A DNA stretch of 64,000 bases from UMGS692 sp963653425 (GCA_963653425.1 CAVJWC010000004.1:45942-109941); one strand, 5' to 3'. Shown: positions 7,179 through 14,879, numbered from the stretch's first letter. Numbers and translations: made by a program. The notes: a model not told the origin generated them from the letters alone.

Positions 7179-8381
7179 ATGGGACTTAACGATACGCCTT
7201 CTTCCGAAAGAGTGCATATAGGATTTTTCGGACTGAGAAACGCGGGAAAATCCAGTCTCGTCAACGCCGTTACGGGACAGAACCTTTCCCTCGTTTCCGA
7301 GATAAAGGGAACGACTACCGATCCCGTTCAGAAAACCATGGAGCTTCTTCCCATTGGTCCCGTGGTAATCATAGATACCCCCGGCATTGACGACAGCGGT
7401 TCGTTGGGCGAAATGCGGGTTACCCGGGCAAGAAGAATGCTTGATAAAACCGATATAGCCGTTCTCGTAGTTGACGCCACTTTGGGACTTAACGGCGGAG
7501 ATAAGGAACTTATCGAACTGTTCACCGAAATGAAGATTCCTTATATCGTCGCTATGAATAAGTGCGACCTCCTCACTAAAATACCCGAAACCAAAGATAA
7601 CGTTATCTACGTAAGCGCGGAAAAACGTCTGAACGTTTACGAGCTTAAAGAAATGATAGGCAGGCTTTCTGGAGTGCAGGATAAAGGCAAAAGGCTTATA
7701 GGCGACCTGATTTCAAAAAAAGACGTAATAATTCTCGTTACGCCCGTAGATTCGGCTGCTCCGAAGGCAAGACTTATTCTTCCTCAGCAGGAAACAATAC
7801 GTGACATTCTCGATTCCGACGCGATAAACGTCGTGGTCAAAGAAACCGAACTTAAGGACGCTCTTGAACTTCTTAGCGGAAAAGTCAGAATGGTTGTTAC
7901 CGACTCTCAGGCTTTCGGAAAGGTCAGCAAAGAAACTCCCGAAGACATTCTGCTTACCTCCTTTTCCATACTGTTTGCCCGCTATAAAGGCGAACTCGAC
8001 GAAGCTGTGAAGGGCGCGACTGCTCTTAAAACATTGAAGGACGGCGACAAAGTGCTTATCTCCGAAGGCTGTACTCACCACAGACAGTGCGGAGACATAG
8101 GCTCGGTGAAGCTTCCGAATTGGATAAGCGGTTTTACGGGCAGGAAACTTTCCTTCGATTTCACGTCGGGCGGAACTTTCCCCCAAGACCTTTCGGAATA
8201 CGCTCTGGTCGTCCATTGCGGAGCGTGTATGCTCAACGAACGCGAAATGCATTCCCGCATAGAAAAGGCAAGAAACGCAGGCGTTCCCATAACCAATTAC
8301 GGAATAGCCATAGCTATGATTCACGGCATATTGAAGCGTTCGCTTTCGCCCTTTCCCGAGCTTATAAAGAGGTATTTTTAA
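7179..8381 (+). CDS. hydF: [FeFe] hydrogenase maturation GTPase HydF
   Basis: The 400-residue length and domain order match HydF. Residues 1-170 are a TrmE/Era-type GTPase: G1 GLRNAGKS at 18-25, G3 DTPG, G4 NKCD. A dimerisation region follows. The C-terminal third carries the Fe-S site: Cys298-x-His300 (GCTHHRQCG) and His346-Cys347-x-x-Cys350 (VVHCGACMLN), the family CxH...HCxxC ligands. HydF is the scaffold on which HydE and HydG build the 2Fe subcluster. It starts 10 bases after the binding-protein stop and is the last gene before a strong terminator at 8462. With HydE it implies an [FeFe] hydrogenase elsewhere in the genome; no hydrogenase or HydG is in the window. Confidence 0.95.
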   Translation: MGLNDTPSSERVHIGFFGLRNAGKSSLVNAVTGQNLSLVSEIKGTTTDPVQKTMELLPIGPVVIIDTPGIDDSGSLGEMRVTRARRMLDKTDIAVLVVDATLGLNGGDKELIELFTEMKIPYIVAMNKCDLLTKIPETKDNVIYVSAEKRLNVYELKEMIGRLSGVQDKGKRLIGDLISKKDVIILVTPVDSAAPKARLILPQQETIRDILDSDAINVVVKETELKDALELLSGKVRMVVTDSQAFGKVSKETPEDILLTSFSILFARYKGELDEAVKGATALKTLKDGDKVLISEGCTHHRQCGDIGSVKLPNWISGFTGRKLSFDFTSGGTFPQDLSEYALVVHCGACMLNEREMHSRIEKARNAGVPITNYGIAIAMIHGILKRSLSPFPELIKRYF

Positions 8382-8461
8382 CGGTAAAACTCAACGTACG
8401 GCGTTAGTGTGTTCTTGTTTCTGTCAAAAGGATAAAATTATAAACCGTAATGCCGAAACTT

Positions 8462-8488
8462 AAAGAGCAGTGCAAACTGCTCTTTTTT
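8462..8488 (+). terminator. Rho-independent terminator of the Hyd/Nif-like operon
   Basis: A 10-bp perfect stem (AAAGAGCAGT / ACTGCTCTTT) with a GCAA tetraloop is followed by a T run. It lies 80 bases after hydF and closes the operon. Confidence 0.9.
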
Positions 8489-8600
8489 ATACGGATTTAT
8501 ACAGAACGTTTGTGACTATATGGGAATGAGCTTTGCTTATAAGAAAGCTTTAACCGTTTGTCCGAAAGCCGACGACCGATTACGTTCGCGCGGTAAACGC

Positions 8601-8629
8601 TTGACAGTGGCGAAAAAGCGTACTATAAT
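8601..8629 (+). promoter_or_regulatory. SigmaA promoter of the MATE gene
   Basis: TTGACA at 8601-8606 and TATAAT at 8624-8629, 17-bp spacer, an exact consensus. It is 32 bases before the start codon. Confidence 0.85.
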
Positions 8630-8661
8630 AAACGGGTTGTGTATTTACGGAGGTAGAAAAA

Positions 8662-10011
8662 ATGAAGTCGCCGACAGCAAAAAACGCGATTAAATTATCC
8701 GATCATTTTAATTACGGTAAGCTTTTAAGGTTTACTCTCCCGTCCATCGTAATGATGATTTTTACGTCTATTTACAGCATAGTAGACGGCTTTTTCGTAT
8801 CCAATTTCGTAGGAAAAACGGCTTTTGCGGCGGTTAATTTCGCTATGCCTCTTCTTATGATAATGGGTTGCGTGGGCTTTATGTTCGGTTCGGGCGGAAG
8901 CGCGCTTATCTCCAAGTTCTTAGGCGAAGGCAATAGCGAAAAAGCAAACTCCGCCTTTTCTTTTATAGTTTACTGCGCCGGAGTTATAGGTATTATCCTT
9001 GCCGTTCTCGGTGAAATCTTCGCGCGCTCGCTTATTTCTCTTATGGGAGCTTCGGGCGAACTTCTCGATCAGGCGGTGCTTTACAGCAGAATATACCTTA
9101 TAGGTCTGCCCTTTTTCGTTCTGCAATACGAATTCCAGTGTCTTTTCGCAACGGCTGAAAAACCAAAACTCGGTCTTTTCGTAACCTTGGCTGCGGGATT
9201 CACCAATATAATTCTCGACGCGGTTTTCGTTATGGCGTTTAATTGGGGACTTATAGGAGCCGCGGTAGCGACCGTTCTCAGTATGGTTGTGGGCGGATTT
9301 GTCCCTCTGGTTTACTTTATGAGAAAGAACGACAGTCTTTTAAGACTTACCAAGTGCGGTTTCGACAGGAGCGTGCTTTTCAAGACCTGTACCAACGGTT
9401 CTTCTGAATTTTTAAGCAACATTTCCATGTCCGTCGTAAGTATGCTCTATAATCTTCAGCTTATGAAATACGCGGGCGAAAACGGAATATCCGCATACGG
9501 CGTTCTTATGTACGTATCGATGATTTTTCAGGCGATATTCATAGGTTACGCGGTGGGCGTAGCGCCCGTCACGGGCTACAATTTCGGCGCGCAGAACAAG
9601 GCTGAACTTAAAAACGTTTTAAGAAAGAGTTTCGTTATCATAGGAATAGCGGCGGTGGCAATGTTCGGCGCGGGCGAACTTTTTTCGCATCCCCTTGCAA
9701 AGCTTTTCGTAGGATACGACGAAGAACTTATGGAAATGACCAACCACGCTTTCAGAATATTCTCCTTCTCCTTCCTGTTCTGCGGTTTCACGATATACGT
9801 TTCGTCTTTCTTTACCGCACTCAACGACGGACTGACTTCCGCGCTCGTTTCCTGTCTCAGAACGTTGGTATTTCAGATTGCAAGCGTAATCGTCTTCCCG
9901 CTTTTATGGCAACTCGACGGAATATGGCTTTCTATCGTCGCTGCGGAAGTTATGGCGATAATCGTTTCCTTCACGTTCCTTAAAATAAAGCAGAAGAAGT
10001 TCGGCTATTAA
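8662..10011 (+). CDS. MATE family multidrug/cation efflux transporter
   Basis: This 449-residue, 12-helix membrane protein belongs to the MATE (MatE x2) family, which exports drugs or metabolites in exchange for Na+ or H+. The N-terminal helix pattern LRFTLPSIVMMIFTSIYSIV and a motif around GKTAFAAVNFAMPL fit the DinF/NorM-like clostridial branch. The second half repeats the six-helix fold. The ATG follows ACGGAGGTAG. The gene has its own consensus promoter and sits alone between two terminated units. Substrate cannot be told. Confidence 0.88.
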   Translation: MKSPTAKNAIKLSDHFNYGKLLRFTLPSIVMMIFTSIYSIVDGFFVSNFVGKTAFAAVNFAMPLLMIMGCVGFMFGSGGSALISKFLGEGNSEKANSAFSFIVYCAGVIGIILAVLGEIFARSLISLMGASGELLDQAVLYSRIYLIGLPFFVLQYEFQCLFATAEKPKLGLFVTLAAGFTNIILDAVFVMAFNWGLIGAAVATVLSMVVGGFVPLVYFMRKNDSLLRLTKCGFDRSVLFKTCTNGSSEFLSNISMSVVSMLYNLQLMKYAGENGISAYGVLMYVSMIFQAIFIGYAVGVAPVTGYNFGAQNKAELKNVLRKSFVIIGIAAVAMFGAGELFSHPLAKLFVGYDEELMEMTNHAFRIFSFSFLFCGFTIYVSSFFTALNDGLTSALVSCLRTLVFQIASVIVFPLLWQLDGIWLSIVAAEVMAIIVSFTFLKIKQKKFGY

Positions 10012-10193
10012 GCCTCAAAGATAACTTCGGATTGCCCGGAATTCCGAGAAATTGCCGACAACTCAGAACGCTGAGGTAAATTCGGCTTGTTTGTCGGCTT
10101 AAAATCAAGACGCACATTCCCTTGACTTAAACGGGAAAAACCCGACGAAAAAAACGAAAATTGTAGCAATAGTGAAAAATTTGCCGAAAAGGG

Positions 10194-10222
10194 TTGAAAA
10201 ACCGTTCTTCGTGTGGTATAAT
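10194..10222 (+). promoter_or_regulatory. SigmaA promoter of the 283-residue protein
   Basis: TTGAAA at 10194-10199, 17-bp spacer, TATAAT at 10217-10222. It lies 38 bases before the ATG. Confidence 0.75.
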
Positions 10223-10260
10223 CCGTATAGAATGGGGAGAAGCCCGAAGGACGGAAAATT

Positions 10261-11112
10261 ATGAAGAAATTTGCGGTAGTACTGCTATGTTTCGTTATCA
10301 TCTCAGCCACCTTGGTGTTCGGAAGCTACTTTTATATGAAGCAGTCTTACGGTATAGACGTTTTCGTCGCCATAGGTCAGTTTGAAAAGCTTTCGGAAAA
10401 GGTGGACGAAAAAAGCGTTTTTCCGATGAAATTCAGCGAAGAGGACGCGTCGGCGGCATTCGAAAGCGTCAACAGTTGCGGAACGGACGTTATTACCTGT
10501 AACGAAAAGGGAGAGTGCGTTTTTAATTACCGGTCGGGCAAAATGACGCGCGCGGTTATACTTACCGAAAAGCAAACGGCAGGTCTTCTTTCCGTGCTTA
10601 TGAAAAACTCCTCGGGCAGTCTTACCGTCGGGGACAAAGAGCTTTCCGCCGAAGTTATTCAGGTTATTATCGATAACGTTGACGAAAAGGGCGGAGCGGA
10701 GGTAAAACTTACACTGAAGATAAAAACGGACAACCTCAAAAAGTTCATGAACGCCTTTCCGAGCAGCGTTATGAGAGGACTTTTTCCCGACGAATTGTAC
10801 GTTACGTCGGTTTTCCGTATGGAAAAGAGCGACTCGGAGTTTTCTTTCGAAGTTAAACCGCAAAGCCTTTTGTTAAACGGTTTTTCGTCTGCCGAAACGC
10901 AGGATATTCTGAATTCTTTGGGTTCGTTCGTGAAAATCGACGCCGACGTTTTCAATTCCGCGCTCGCGGAGACCTTTACGGGACTTCTTATCGGAACGGA
11001 CGAAAACCTCGGTTTCGCAACATCGCTCAAAGCCTTGGGCGCGAAAGACGTGAAGTTCGCCGACCTTTCCGCAGGCGCCGGTTTCGAAAAAGTCTTCGCC
11101 GTCGTCATTTAA
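10261..11112 (+). CDS. Unknown membrane-anchored protein
   Basis: I do not recognise this 283-residue protein. It has one N-terminal hydrophobic segment (about residues 4-22, FAVVLLCFVIISATLVFGSY) that could be an uncleaved signal anchor, with the rest predicted outside the membrane. The outer part has two cysteines close together (Cys73 and Cys80, with Cys86 after) that could form a disulfide, and alternating short beta-type stretches. The start ATG has only a weak ribosome site. It has its own promoter and is followed by about 500 bases of degenerate repeats and then a bidirectional terminator. Confidence 0.7.
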   Translation: MKKFAVVLLCFVIISATLVFGSYFYMKQSYGIDVFVAIGQFEKLSEKVDEKSVFPMKFSEEDASAAFESVNSCGTDVITCNEKGECVFNYRSGKMTRAVILTEKQTAGLLSVLMKNSSGSLTVGDKELSAEVIQVIIDNVDEKGGAEVKLTLKIKTDNLKKFMNAFPSSVMRGLFPDELYVTSVFRMEKSDSEFSFEVKPQSLLLNGFSSAETQDILNSLGSFVKIDADVFNSALAETFTGLLIGTDENLGFATSLKALGAKDVKFADLSAGAGFEKVFAVVI

Positions 11113-11636
11113 TCGCAGAACCAAACGAGACTCCCTGCAATATTTAAGCAGAGGACATAACAAGACCCTCCTGCAACGTTTAAGCAAAGAACAAAAAAGA
11201 CTTTCCGGCAACGTTTAAGCAAAGAATCAAACGAGAGAGAACCCTTGCAAAAAGTAATCTCGTATACCCTAAAAAACAGGCGATTTCGGTAACTTCAAAA
11301 TAAAAAACGAAACTACTCGGTAAATTTGAGATAAAAACAAAGATATTCGGGAATTTTAAGCGACATAAAAGAATGCTTGGTAATTTGAGATAAAAAACAG
11401 AGACATTCTGTAACTTGAGATAAAAAACAAAGATATTCTGTAACTTTGAGAGACATAAAAACAAGAATATCAGGCAAACTTTGAGATAAAACCGGAGACA
11501 TTCGGTAACTGCAAGATAAAAAGCAAGAATGCTTGGTAATTTGGGACAAAAACGAAGATATTCGGTAAATTAAGATAAAAACAGAGACGTTTATCACCCT
11601 TCGATATAAAAACAAAGACGTTTATCAATCTTCAAT
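11113..11636 (+). repeat. Degenerate tandem repeats 3' of the unknown anchored gene
   Basis: Two repeat types follow the stop. From about 11113 to 11225 a ~36-bp unit recurs three times around CAACGTTTAAGCAAAGAA. From about 11290 to 11636 a ~34-bp A-rich unit recurs ten or so times around GAGATAAAAACAAAGATATTCGGTAA with many changes. Units have no conserved repeat/unique-spacer alternation, so this is not CRISPR. Reading frames crossing it translate into low-complexity repeats and are not taken as genes. Confidence 0.7.
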
Positions 11637-11680
11637 ACAAAAAACACAGTCGCCTTCGTTTGAAAGCGACTGTGTTTTTT
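11637..11680. terminator. Bidirectional terminator between the unknown gene and tRNA-Arg
   Basis: A 13-bp stem (AAAACACAGTCGC / GCGACTGTGTTTT) has A-tracts on the left and T-tracts on the right, so it can stop rightward transcription from 10222 and leftward transcription of the tRNA. Confidence 0.85.
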
Positions 11681-11754
11681 GGTACTCCCGACGGGAATCG
11701 AACCCATAACTAACCCTTAGGAGGGGTTTATTATATCCATTTAACTACGGAAGC
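11680..11754 (-). tRNA. tRNA-Arg (anticodon CCU)
   Basis: Read on the minus strand it folds as a full cloverleaf: acceptor GCTTCCG with CGGGAGT, a 4-bp D stem, anticodon stem AACCC/GGGTT with loop CTCCTAA, T arm ATGGG-TTCGATT-CCCGT, discriminator A and an encoded CCA. The anticodon is CCT (CCU in RNA), reading AGG. The terminator at 11637-11680 begins directly after the CCA. Confidence 0.95.
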
Positions 11755-11865
11755 GTATTCGTTTTTCGTGCGCGTTGGTTTCTTTCGGCATTTTTTATCC
11801 GGCATATCAGACGTCCGAGGCTGTTTCCGGCAATAGAAGTCTGAATTTCCGAGGCGTTTTCACGG

Positions 11866-11900
11866 CAAAAAAACGGGGCGGAGCAAACGCTCAGCCCGTT
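11866..11900 (-). terminator. Leftward terminator, probably of the TerB/PlsC/GT4 operon
   Basis: Read leftward: AACGGGC, t, GAGC, gttt, GCTC, c, GCCCCGTT, then seven T. The stem has one bulged C. It lies 220 bases after the glycosyltransferase stop. Confidence 0.75.
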
Positions 11901-11901
11901 A

Positions 11902-11930
11902 ATTCTAATACTTACCCGTGTTTTTGTCAA
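11902..11930 (-). promoter_or_regulatory. Leftward promoter candidate for tRNA-Arg
   Basis: On the minus strand TTGACA (plus 11925-11930), 17-bp spacer and TAGAAT (plus 11902-11907). The expected transcription start falls inside the left arm of the terminator at 11866-11900, so the transcript would begin partway through the hairpin. The tRNA lies 150 bases downstream. Confidence 0.5.
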
Positions 11931-12120
11931 GCGTTCTGCGGAAGTTTGTTTTTTCTTGCCTTCACGGCGGTTTTGCCGGGGTAATGTGAAGCGACGAATG
12001 TAAGACAAAAACTCTTTTTTACTGCTTTTTATCAGTCGGTTATCGCTTATTATCCGCTTCTTTTGCAGTCGGTCGCAGAACTTTTAACTTGCTTTTCCGC
12101 AGTCCGATATCGGATTCGGC

Positions 12121-13272
12121 TTATTTCTTCGTTTTTTTGATGGCGGCGGTTTCTTCCAGCATTTTTTCCATACGTTGCATACATTTTTCCTGATCGAATT
12201 TATCGTCCGCCATTTCTATGTAACGTTTGCTTGCTTCTTCTCTTTCCTCGGGATGTTCTATCCAGTAATCTATCTTGTCCGCGAGATTCTGAGGGTCTCC
12301 GAAGCGGAATTTGCTTCTGTCGTCTATCGCGTAAGACTGAGTAGCGCATCTTTCCGAATCGGAAATAACGGGAACCAATCCGCAGGCTATGGCTTCGAGA
12401 CAGCTTATTCCTTCGGCTTCGATTTCCGCCGGGTGAACGTAAAGATAAGCCGTGTTTATAAGCTTAACCATATCGTCGCGACTGAAGAAGTTTATCTCGG
12501 GCTTATTGGGGAGCTTTTCTCCGCGTTTCTCTACTTTCTCTTTAAGAGGACCGCTTCCCGCGAAAACGAGCTGAATCTTATCTCTGTATTTGGAAAGATT
12601 TACGCCGTCTATAAGAAGAGAGTGCGATTTTTCTCTCGACAGTCTGCCCGTAAACAAAATTACGATTTTTCCGTCGTATTTGGCGTCGGGCGTGACTTTC
12701 ATGGGTTTGAATCTCGAATTAACGCCGTTCGAGATAACGTAGCCGTTGGTTTTTCCGTACATCTTTTCGTTTATGTCGCGGAGATATTGAGTGGGGTAAT
12801 GTATGGCGTCTACGTTCTTATAAGTTTTGTGATAGGTGTCGTAAGTAAGCTTATTGGCGAAATTCCAGTTCTCCATATGAAGATGACAGGTGAAGTTTTC
12901 CGCCATTGCGTGGAATCCCGCGCTCGTCGGAATTCCTTCTTCGAGTGCGATTTTCGAGGCTTTTCTGCTGAGTGCGAAAGGAACGAGGCAATGTACGACG
13001 TCCGCGCCTTTTATTGCTTCGCGAATAGTGCTTTCGACGGGTTTGGCAAGGCTTACTCCGTTTTTTCTGACGTAATCGTTAAACGGACCGAAGTTTCTCG
13101 TCGGAACGATATAGAAGTTCTCCATATCCTTCTTATCTGCGTCGGGGCATACGACTCTTACGGTATGTCCGCTCTTTTTAAGGAATCTGTAAAGATTCAT
13201 GGCGGCTATGGTGGTTCCGTTATTCTCCGGTCCCAGAACGTCGCATACTAAGGTAACTATCATAGCTGTCAA
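12121..13272 (-). CDS. Family 4 glycosyltransferase, probably making a diacylglycerol glycolipid
   Basis: This 383-residue GT-B enzyme has the GT4 layout: an N-terminal acceptor domain with a GPENNGTTIAAMNL loop, then a nucleotide-sugar domain with GRLSREKSHSLL and the EAEGISCLEAIACG motif (ExxxxxxxE). The closest type I recognise is lipid glucosyltransferases and PimB-like enzymes of Firmicutes. The gene follows an acyltransferase with a four-base overlap, which supports a role in glycolipid synthesis at the membrane. A TTG at 13272 is well spaced from AAGGAGAG; the ATG at 13263 is 14 bases from it. I give the TTG start but either may be used. Confidence 0.82.
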   Translation of the reverse strand: MTAMIVTLVCDVLGPENNGTTIAAMNLYRFLKKSGHTVRVVCPDADKKDMENFYIVPTRNFGPFNDYVRKNGVSLAKPVESTIREAIKGADVVHCLVPFALSRKASKIALEEGIPTSAGFHAMAENFTCHLHMENWNFANKLTYDTYHKTYKNVDAIHYPTQYLRDINEKMYGKTNGYVISNGVNSRFKPMKVTPDAKYDGKIVILFTGRLSREKSHSLLIDGVNLSKYRDKIQLVFAGSGPLKEKVEKRGEKLPNKPEINFFSRDDMVKLINTAYLYVHPAEIEAEGISCLEAIACGLVPVISDSERCATQSYAIDDRSKFRFGDPQNLADKIDYWIEHPEEREEASKRYIEMADDKFDQEKCMQRMEKMLEETAAIKKTKK

Positions 13273-14048
13273 TTACTCTCCTTTTTAACGTATTCGTAAT
13301 AAGCGAAGTTGTTTTCGTCCGAAACGATTTCCTGTATAAAGTCGTAAACCTGATTGCGCATTTCGTTTTTGTTTTCGCAATCTTCGGGATATACGGGTTC
13401 TCCTAAAGTTACGGTCATAAGCGGAGGAAGTTTTTTGAAAATCCTGCGCTTTCTGTAAGTAACGGCAAATCCCACCGCGGGGACTTTCGCCATAAAAGCG
13501 TAACGGAAAGAAGTGTCGGGAAAAGGTCTTACGCCCGTATAAAACGGCCATATATGAGCTTCGGGATAAATGCCTACGGCTTGTCCCTTATTAAGTCTCG
13601 ATTTCATTTCCTCTATCATGTTTATGCTTCCCCTGTAAGTGTCGTTTAAGGGTATAGCTCCCAAAAGAGGAATGATTTTGTCGACTACGGGAATAGAAAC
13701 GGCTTGTTGCGAAGAAATTATCGACGATCTTCTCGGAAAGGAAATCAGCGACGGAATAAACGCGTCCGTAGAACCGTTGGTGTGATTTCCGTAAAGAATA
13801 TATCCGCCTTTGATTTTACGCACGGCTTTAAGATTCTTGAAACGCATTCCGTATACGGCTTTCACGAAGAGAAAAACCAGAGGAGTGGCAATAAGCCTGT
13901 ATAAAACGAATGAAAGCAGTTTCCAGAATACGTTTTTATGGCTATAGGGGTAGTCTTTCCCTACGGGCTTTTGTGTGATTTTTTTACCGCTTGCGGCAAA
14001 ATCGTCGTTGAGTTCGTCCGAGTAGTAAATAGTCCGTTTCTTTCCCAT
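13269..14048 (-). CDS. PlsC-type 1-acylglycerol-3-phosphate acyltransferase family protein
   Basis: The 259-residue protein has the acyltransferase signature: NHTNGSTDAF near residue 93 in place of the usual NHxxxxD, then GAIPLNDTYRGSI and the YPEAHIWPF block in place of the common PEGT. A hydrophobic segment (FWKLLSFVLYRLIATPLVFLF) anchors it to the membrane. It should transfer an acyl chain to a lysophosphatidate-like acceptor. The PEAH variant means the acceptor may differ. It lies 15 bases after the TerB-like gene and overlaps the GT4 gene, so the three form one leftward operon. Confidence 0.82.
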   Translation of the reverse strand: MGKKRTIYYSDELNDDFAASGKKITQKPVGKDYPYSHKNVFWKLLSFVLYRLIATPLVFLFVKAVYGMRFKNLKAVRKIKGGYILYGNHTNGSTDAFIPSLISFPRRSSIISSQQAVSIPVVDKIIPLLGAIPLNDTYRGSINMIEEMKSRLNKGQAVGIYPEAHIWPFYTGVRPFPDTSFRYAFMAKVPAVGFAVTYRKRRIFKKLPPLMTVTLGEPVYPEDCENKNEMRNQVYDFIQEIVSDENNFAYYEYVKKESN

Positions 14049-14063
14049 AATACCGTTTTTTGT

Positions 14064-14516
14064 TTATTTGCAGAGCTGTTTGATGTAGGTGCGTTCTCTT
14101 AAAGAGATTCTGCCGTCCATAGAGGTTACGCACAGACAGATAATGATAACGTCTCTGCGGATGTCTTCGTCGAGAAGGTCAAGAATGCGGATAAGGTTCT
14201 GGGTATATTCGCGCATCTGTTTTCTTTCTGCGAAATTGGTTGCGAAAAGCTGTTTAATGGATTCGAAATCGAAATCCGAACCGAAAACCTTTACGAGAGC
14301 GGGGTACATAAGAATGTATTCCTGTTCGTTTACCTTTCCGTCGGAAACGATAGAACCGAGAATGAAGGTTGCAAGAGTTTCTACCGAGTCTATTCCCGGA
14401 ACGGAAGCTTCTTCGAGCTTAGCAAGAACGCTTACGGATTTGGAAACGAGAAGCGCGCTTCTTTCGATAACGCTGAGCTGTTCATAATCGTCACATACTT
14501 TTTTGAATTCAAACAT
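14064..14516 (-). CDS. TerB-like helical protein
   Basis: This 150-residue soluble, helical protein has two acidic metal-binding-like motifs, SDGKVNEQE near residue 77 and MDGRISLRE near 133, arranged as in the TerB fold (tellurite resistance TerB and the N-terminal domain of DjlA). In this family the acidic residues can bind Ca2+ or another cation and the domain often works at membranes. It is first in a leftward operon with an acyltransferase and a glycosyltransferase, so a membrane-lipid role is more likely than tellurite resistance (inference). A ribosome site AAGGAGAAAAAG precedes the ATG. Confidence 0.65.
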   Translation of the reverse strand: MFEFKKVCDDYEQLSVIERSALLVSKSVSVLAKLEEASVPGIDSVETLATFILGSIVSDGKVNEQEYILMYPALVKVFGSDFDFESIKQLFATNFAERKQMREYTQNLIRILDLLDEDIRRDVIIICLCVTSMDGRISLRERTYIKQLCK

Positions 14517-14613
14517 TTTCTTTTTCTCCTTATTGATTTTTGTGTCTGAAGCGAATCTTTCCTGCGCGCCGATTTAACCCACAGCCTTTTCCCGAAAAAG
14601 CAAAGCCTCTTTC

Positions 14614-14626
14614 TGCGGTTACCGCA
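14614..14626. promoter_or_regulatory. Palindrome upstream of the TerB-like operon
   Basis: TGCGGT-T-ACCGCA is a perfect 13-bp palindrome about 100 bases upstream of the TerB-like start. It could be a regulator site or a small hairpin in the leader. Confidence 0.35.
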
Positions 14627-14686
14627 CATAAAGAACAATTCGCTGAATGTAAAGTTAAAAATATTTTATTTTTTAACTGAACATAG

Positions 14687-14715
14687 TTGACATTTCAACA
14701 CTGTTGAATTATAAT
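14687..14715 (+). promoter_or_regulatory. Perfect sigmaA promoter with a palindromic operator-like spacer
   Basis: TTGACA at 14687-14692 and TATAAT at 14710-14715 with a 17-bp spacer is an exact consensus. Fifteen of the 17 spacer bases are the perfect palindrome TTCAACA-C-TGTTGAA (14694-14708). A regulator bound there would cover the promoter. The TetR gene at 15103 is the nearest candidate regulator. Confidence 0.8.
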
Positions 14716-14719
14716 ATAA

Positions 14720-14838
14720 ATGTACGGTAATGAAAACTACAAAACTGTAGCGTTTGTTCATATTTTAACACAAAACGACATATTGTACAAGAAAAAACCG
14801 TACATATTGCAGAAAAATGATAAGCCATAAGGCTTTTT
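14720..14838 (+). ncRNA. Candidate structured small RNA, about 120 nt
   Basis: Transcription from the promoter at 14687-14715 should start near 14721. The segment folds as a closed unit: ATGTACGGT (14720-14728) pairs with ACCGTACAT (14797-14805); inside are CTACA-aaac-TGTAG and CGTTTGT paired with ACAAAACG with one bulge. It ends in AAGCC-ATAA-GGCTT plus a T run (14822-14838), an intrinsic terminator. No credible reading frame is present. It could be a free small RNA or the leader of the TetR gene 265 bases further on, with termination as a switch. I do not recognise the fold as a known riboswitch. Confidence 0.55.
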
Positions 14839-14879
14839 GTCCGTCTTTTTCGTTCCGTTAAGCTTTTACGGAGCAAAAA

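Larger units (their letters stand above)
11755..12120. other. Intergenic stretch holding the GT4-operon terminator and a leftward promoter
   Basis: This 366-bp stretch separates the tRNA from the glycosyltransferase stop. I see one strong leftward terminator (11866-11900) and one leftward promoter (11902-11930). No gene is supported; the open frames here have no ribosome site or family resemblance. Confidence 0.5.

Noticed and set aside
11113..11636. CRISPR-like array
   Set aside because: Units are degenerate and abut each other; there is no constant repeat with unique spacers, and no cas gene is near.
14064..14516. Tellurite resistance determinant
   Set aside because: Only a TerB-like domain is present with no other ter genes; the operon context is lipid synthesis.
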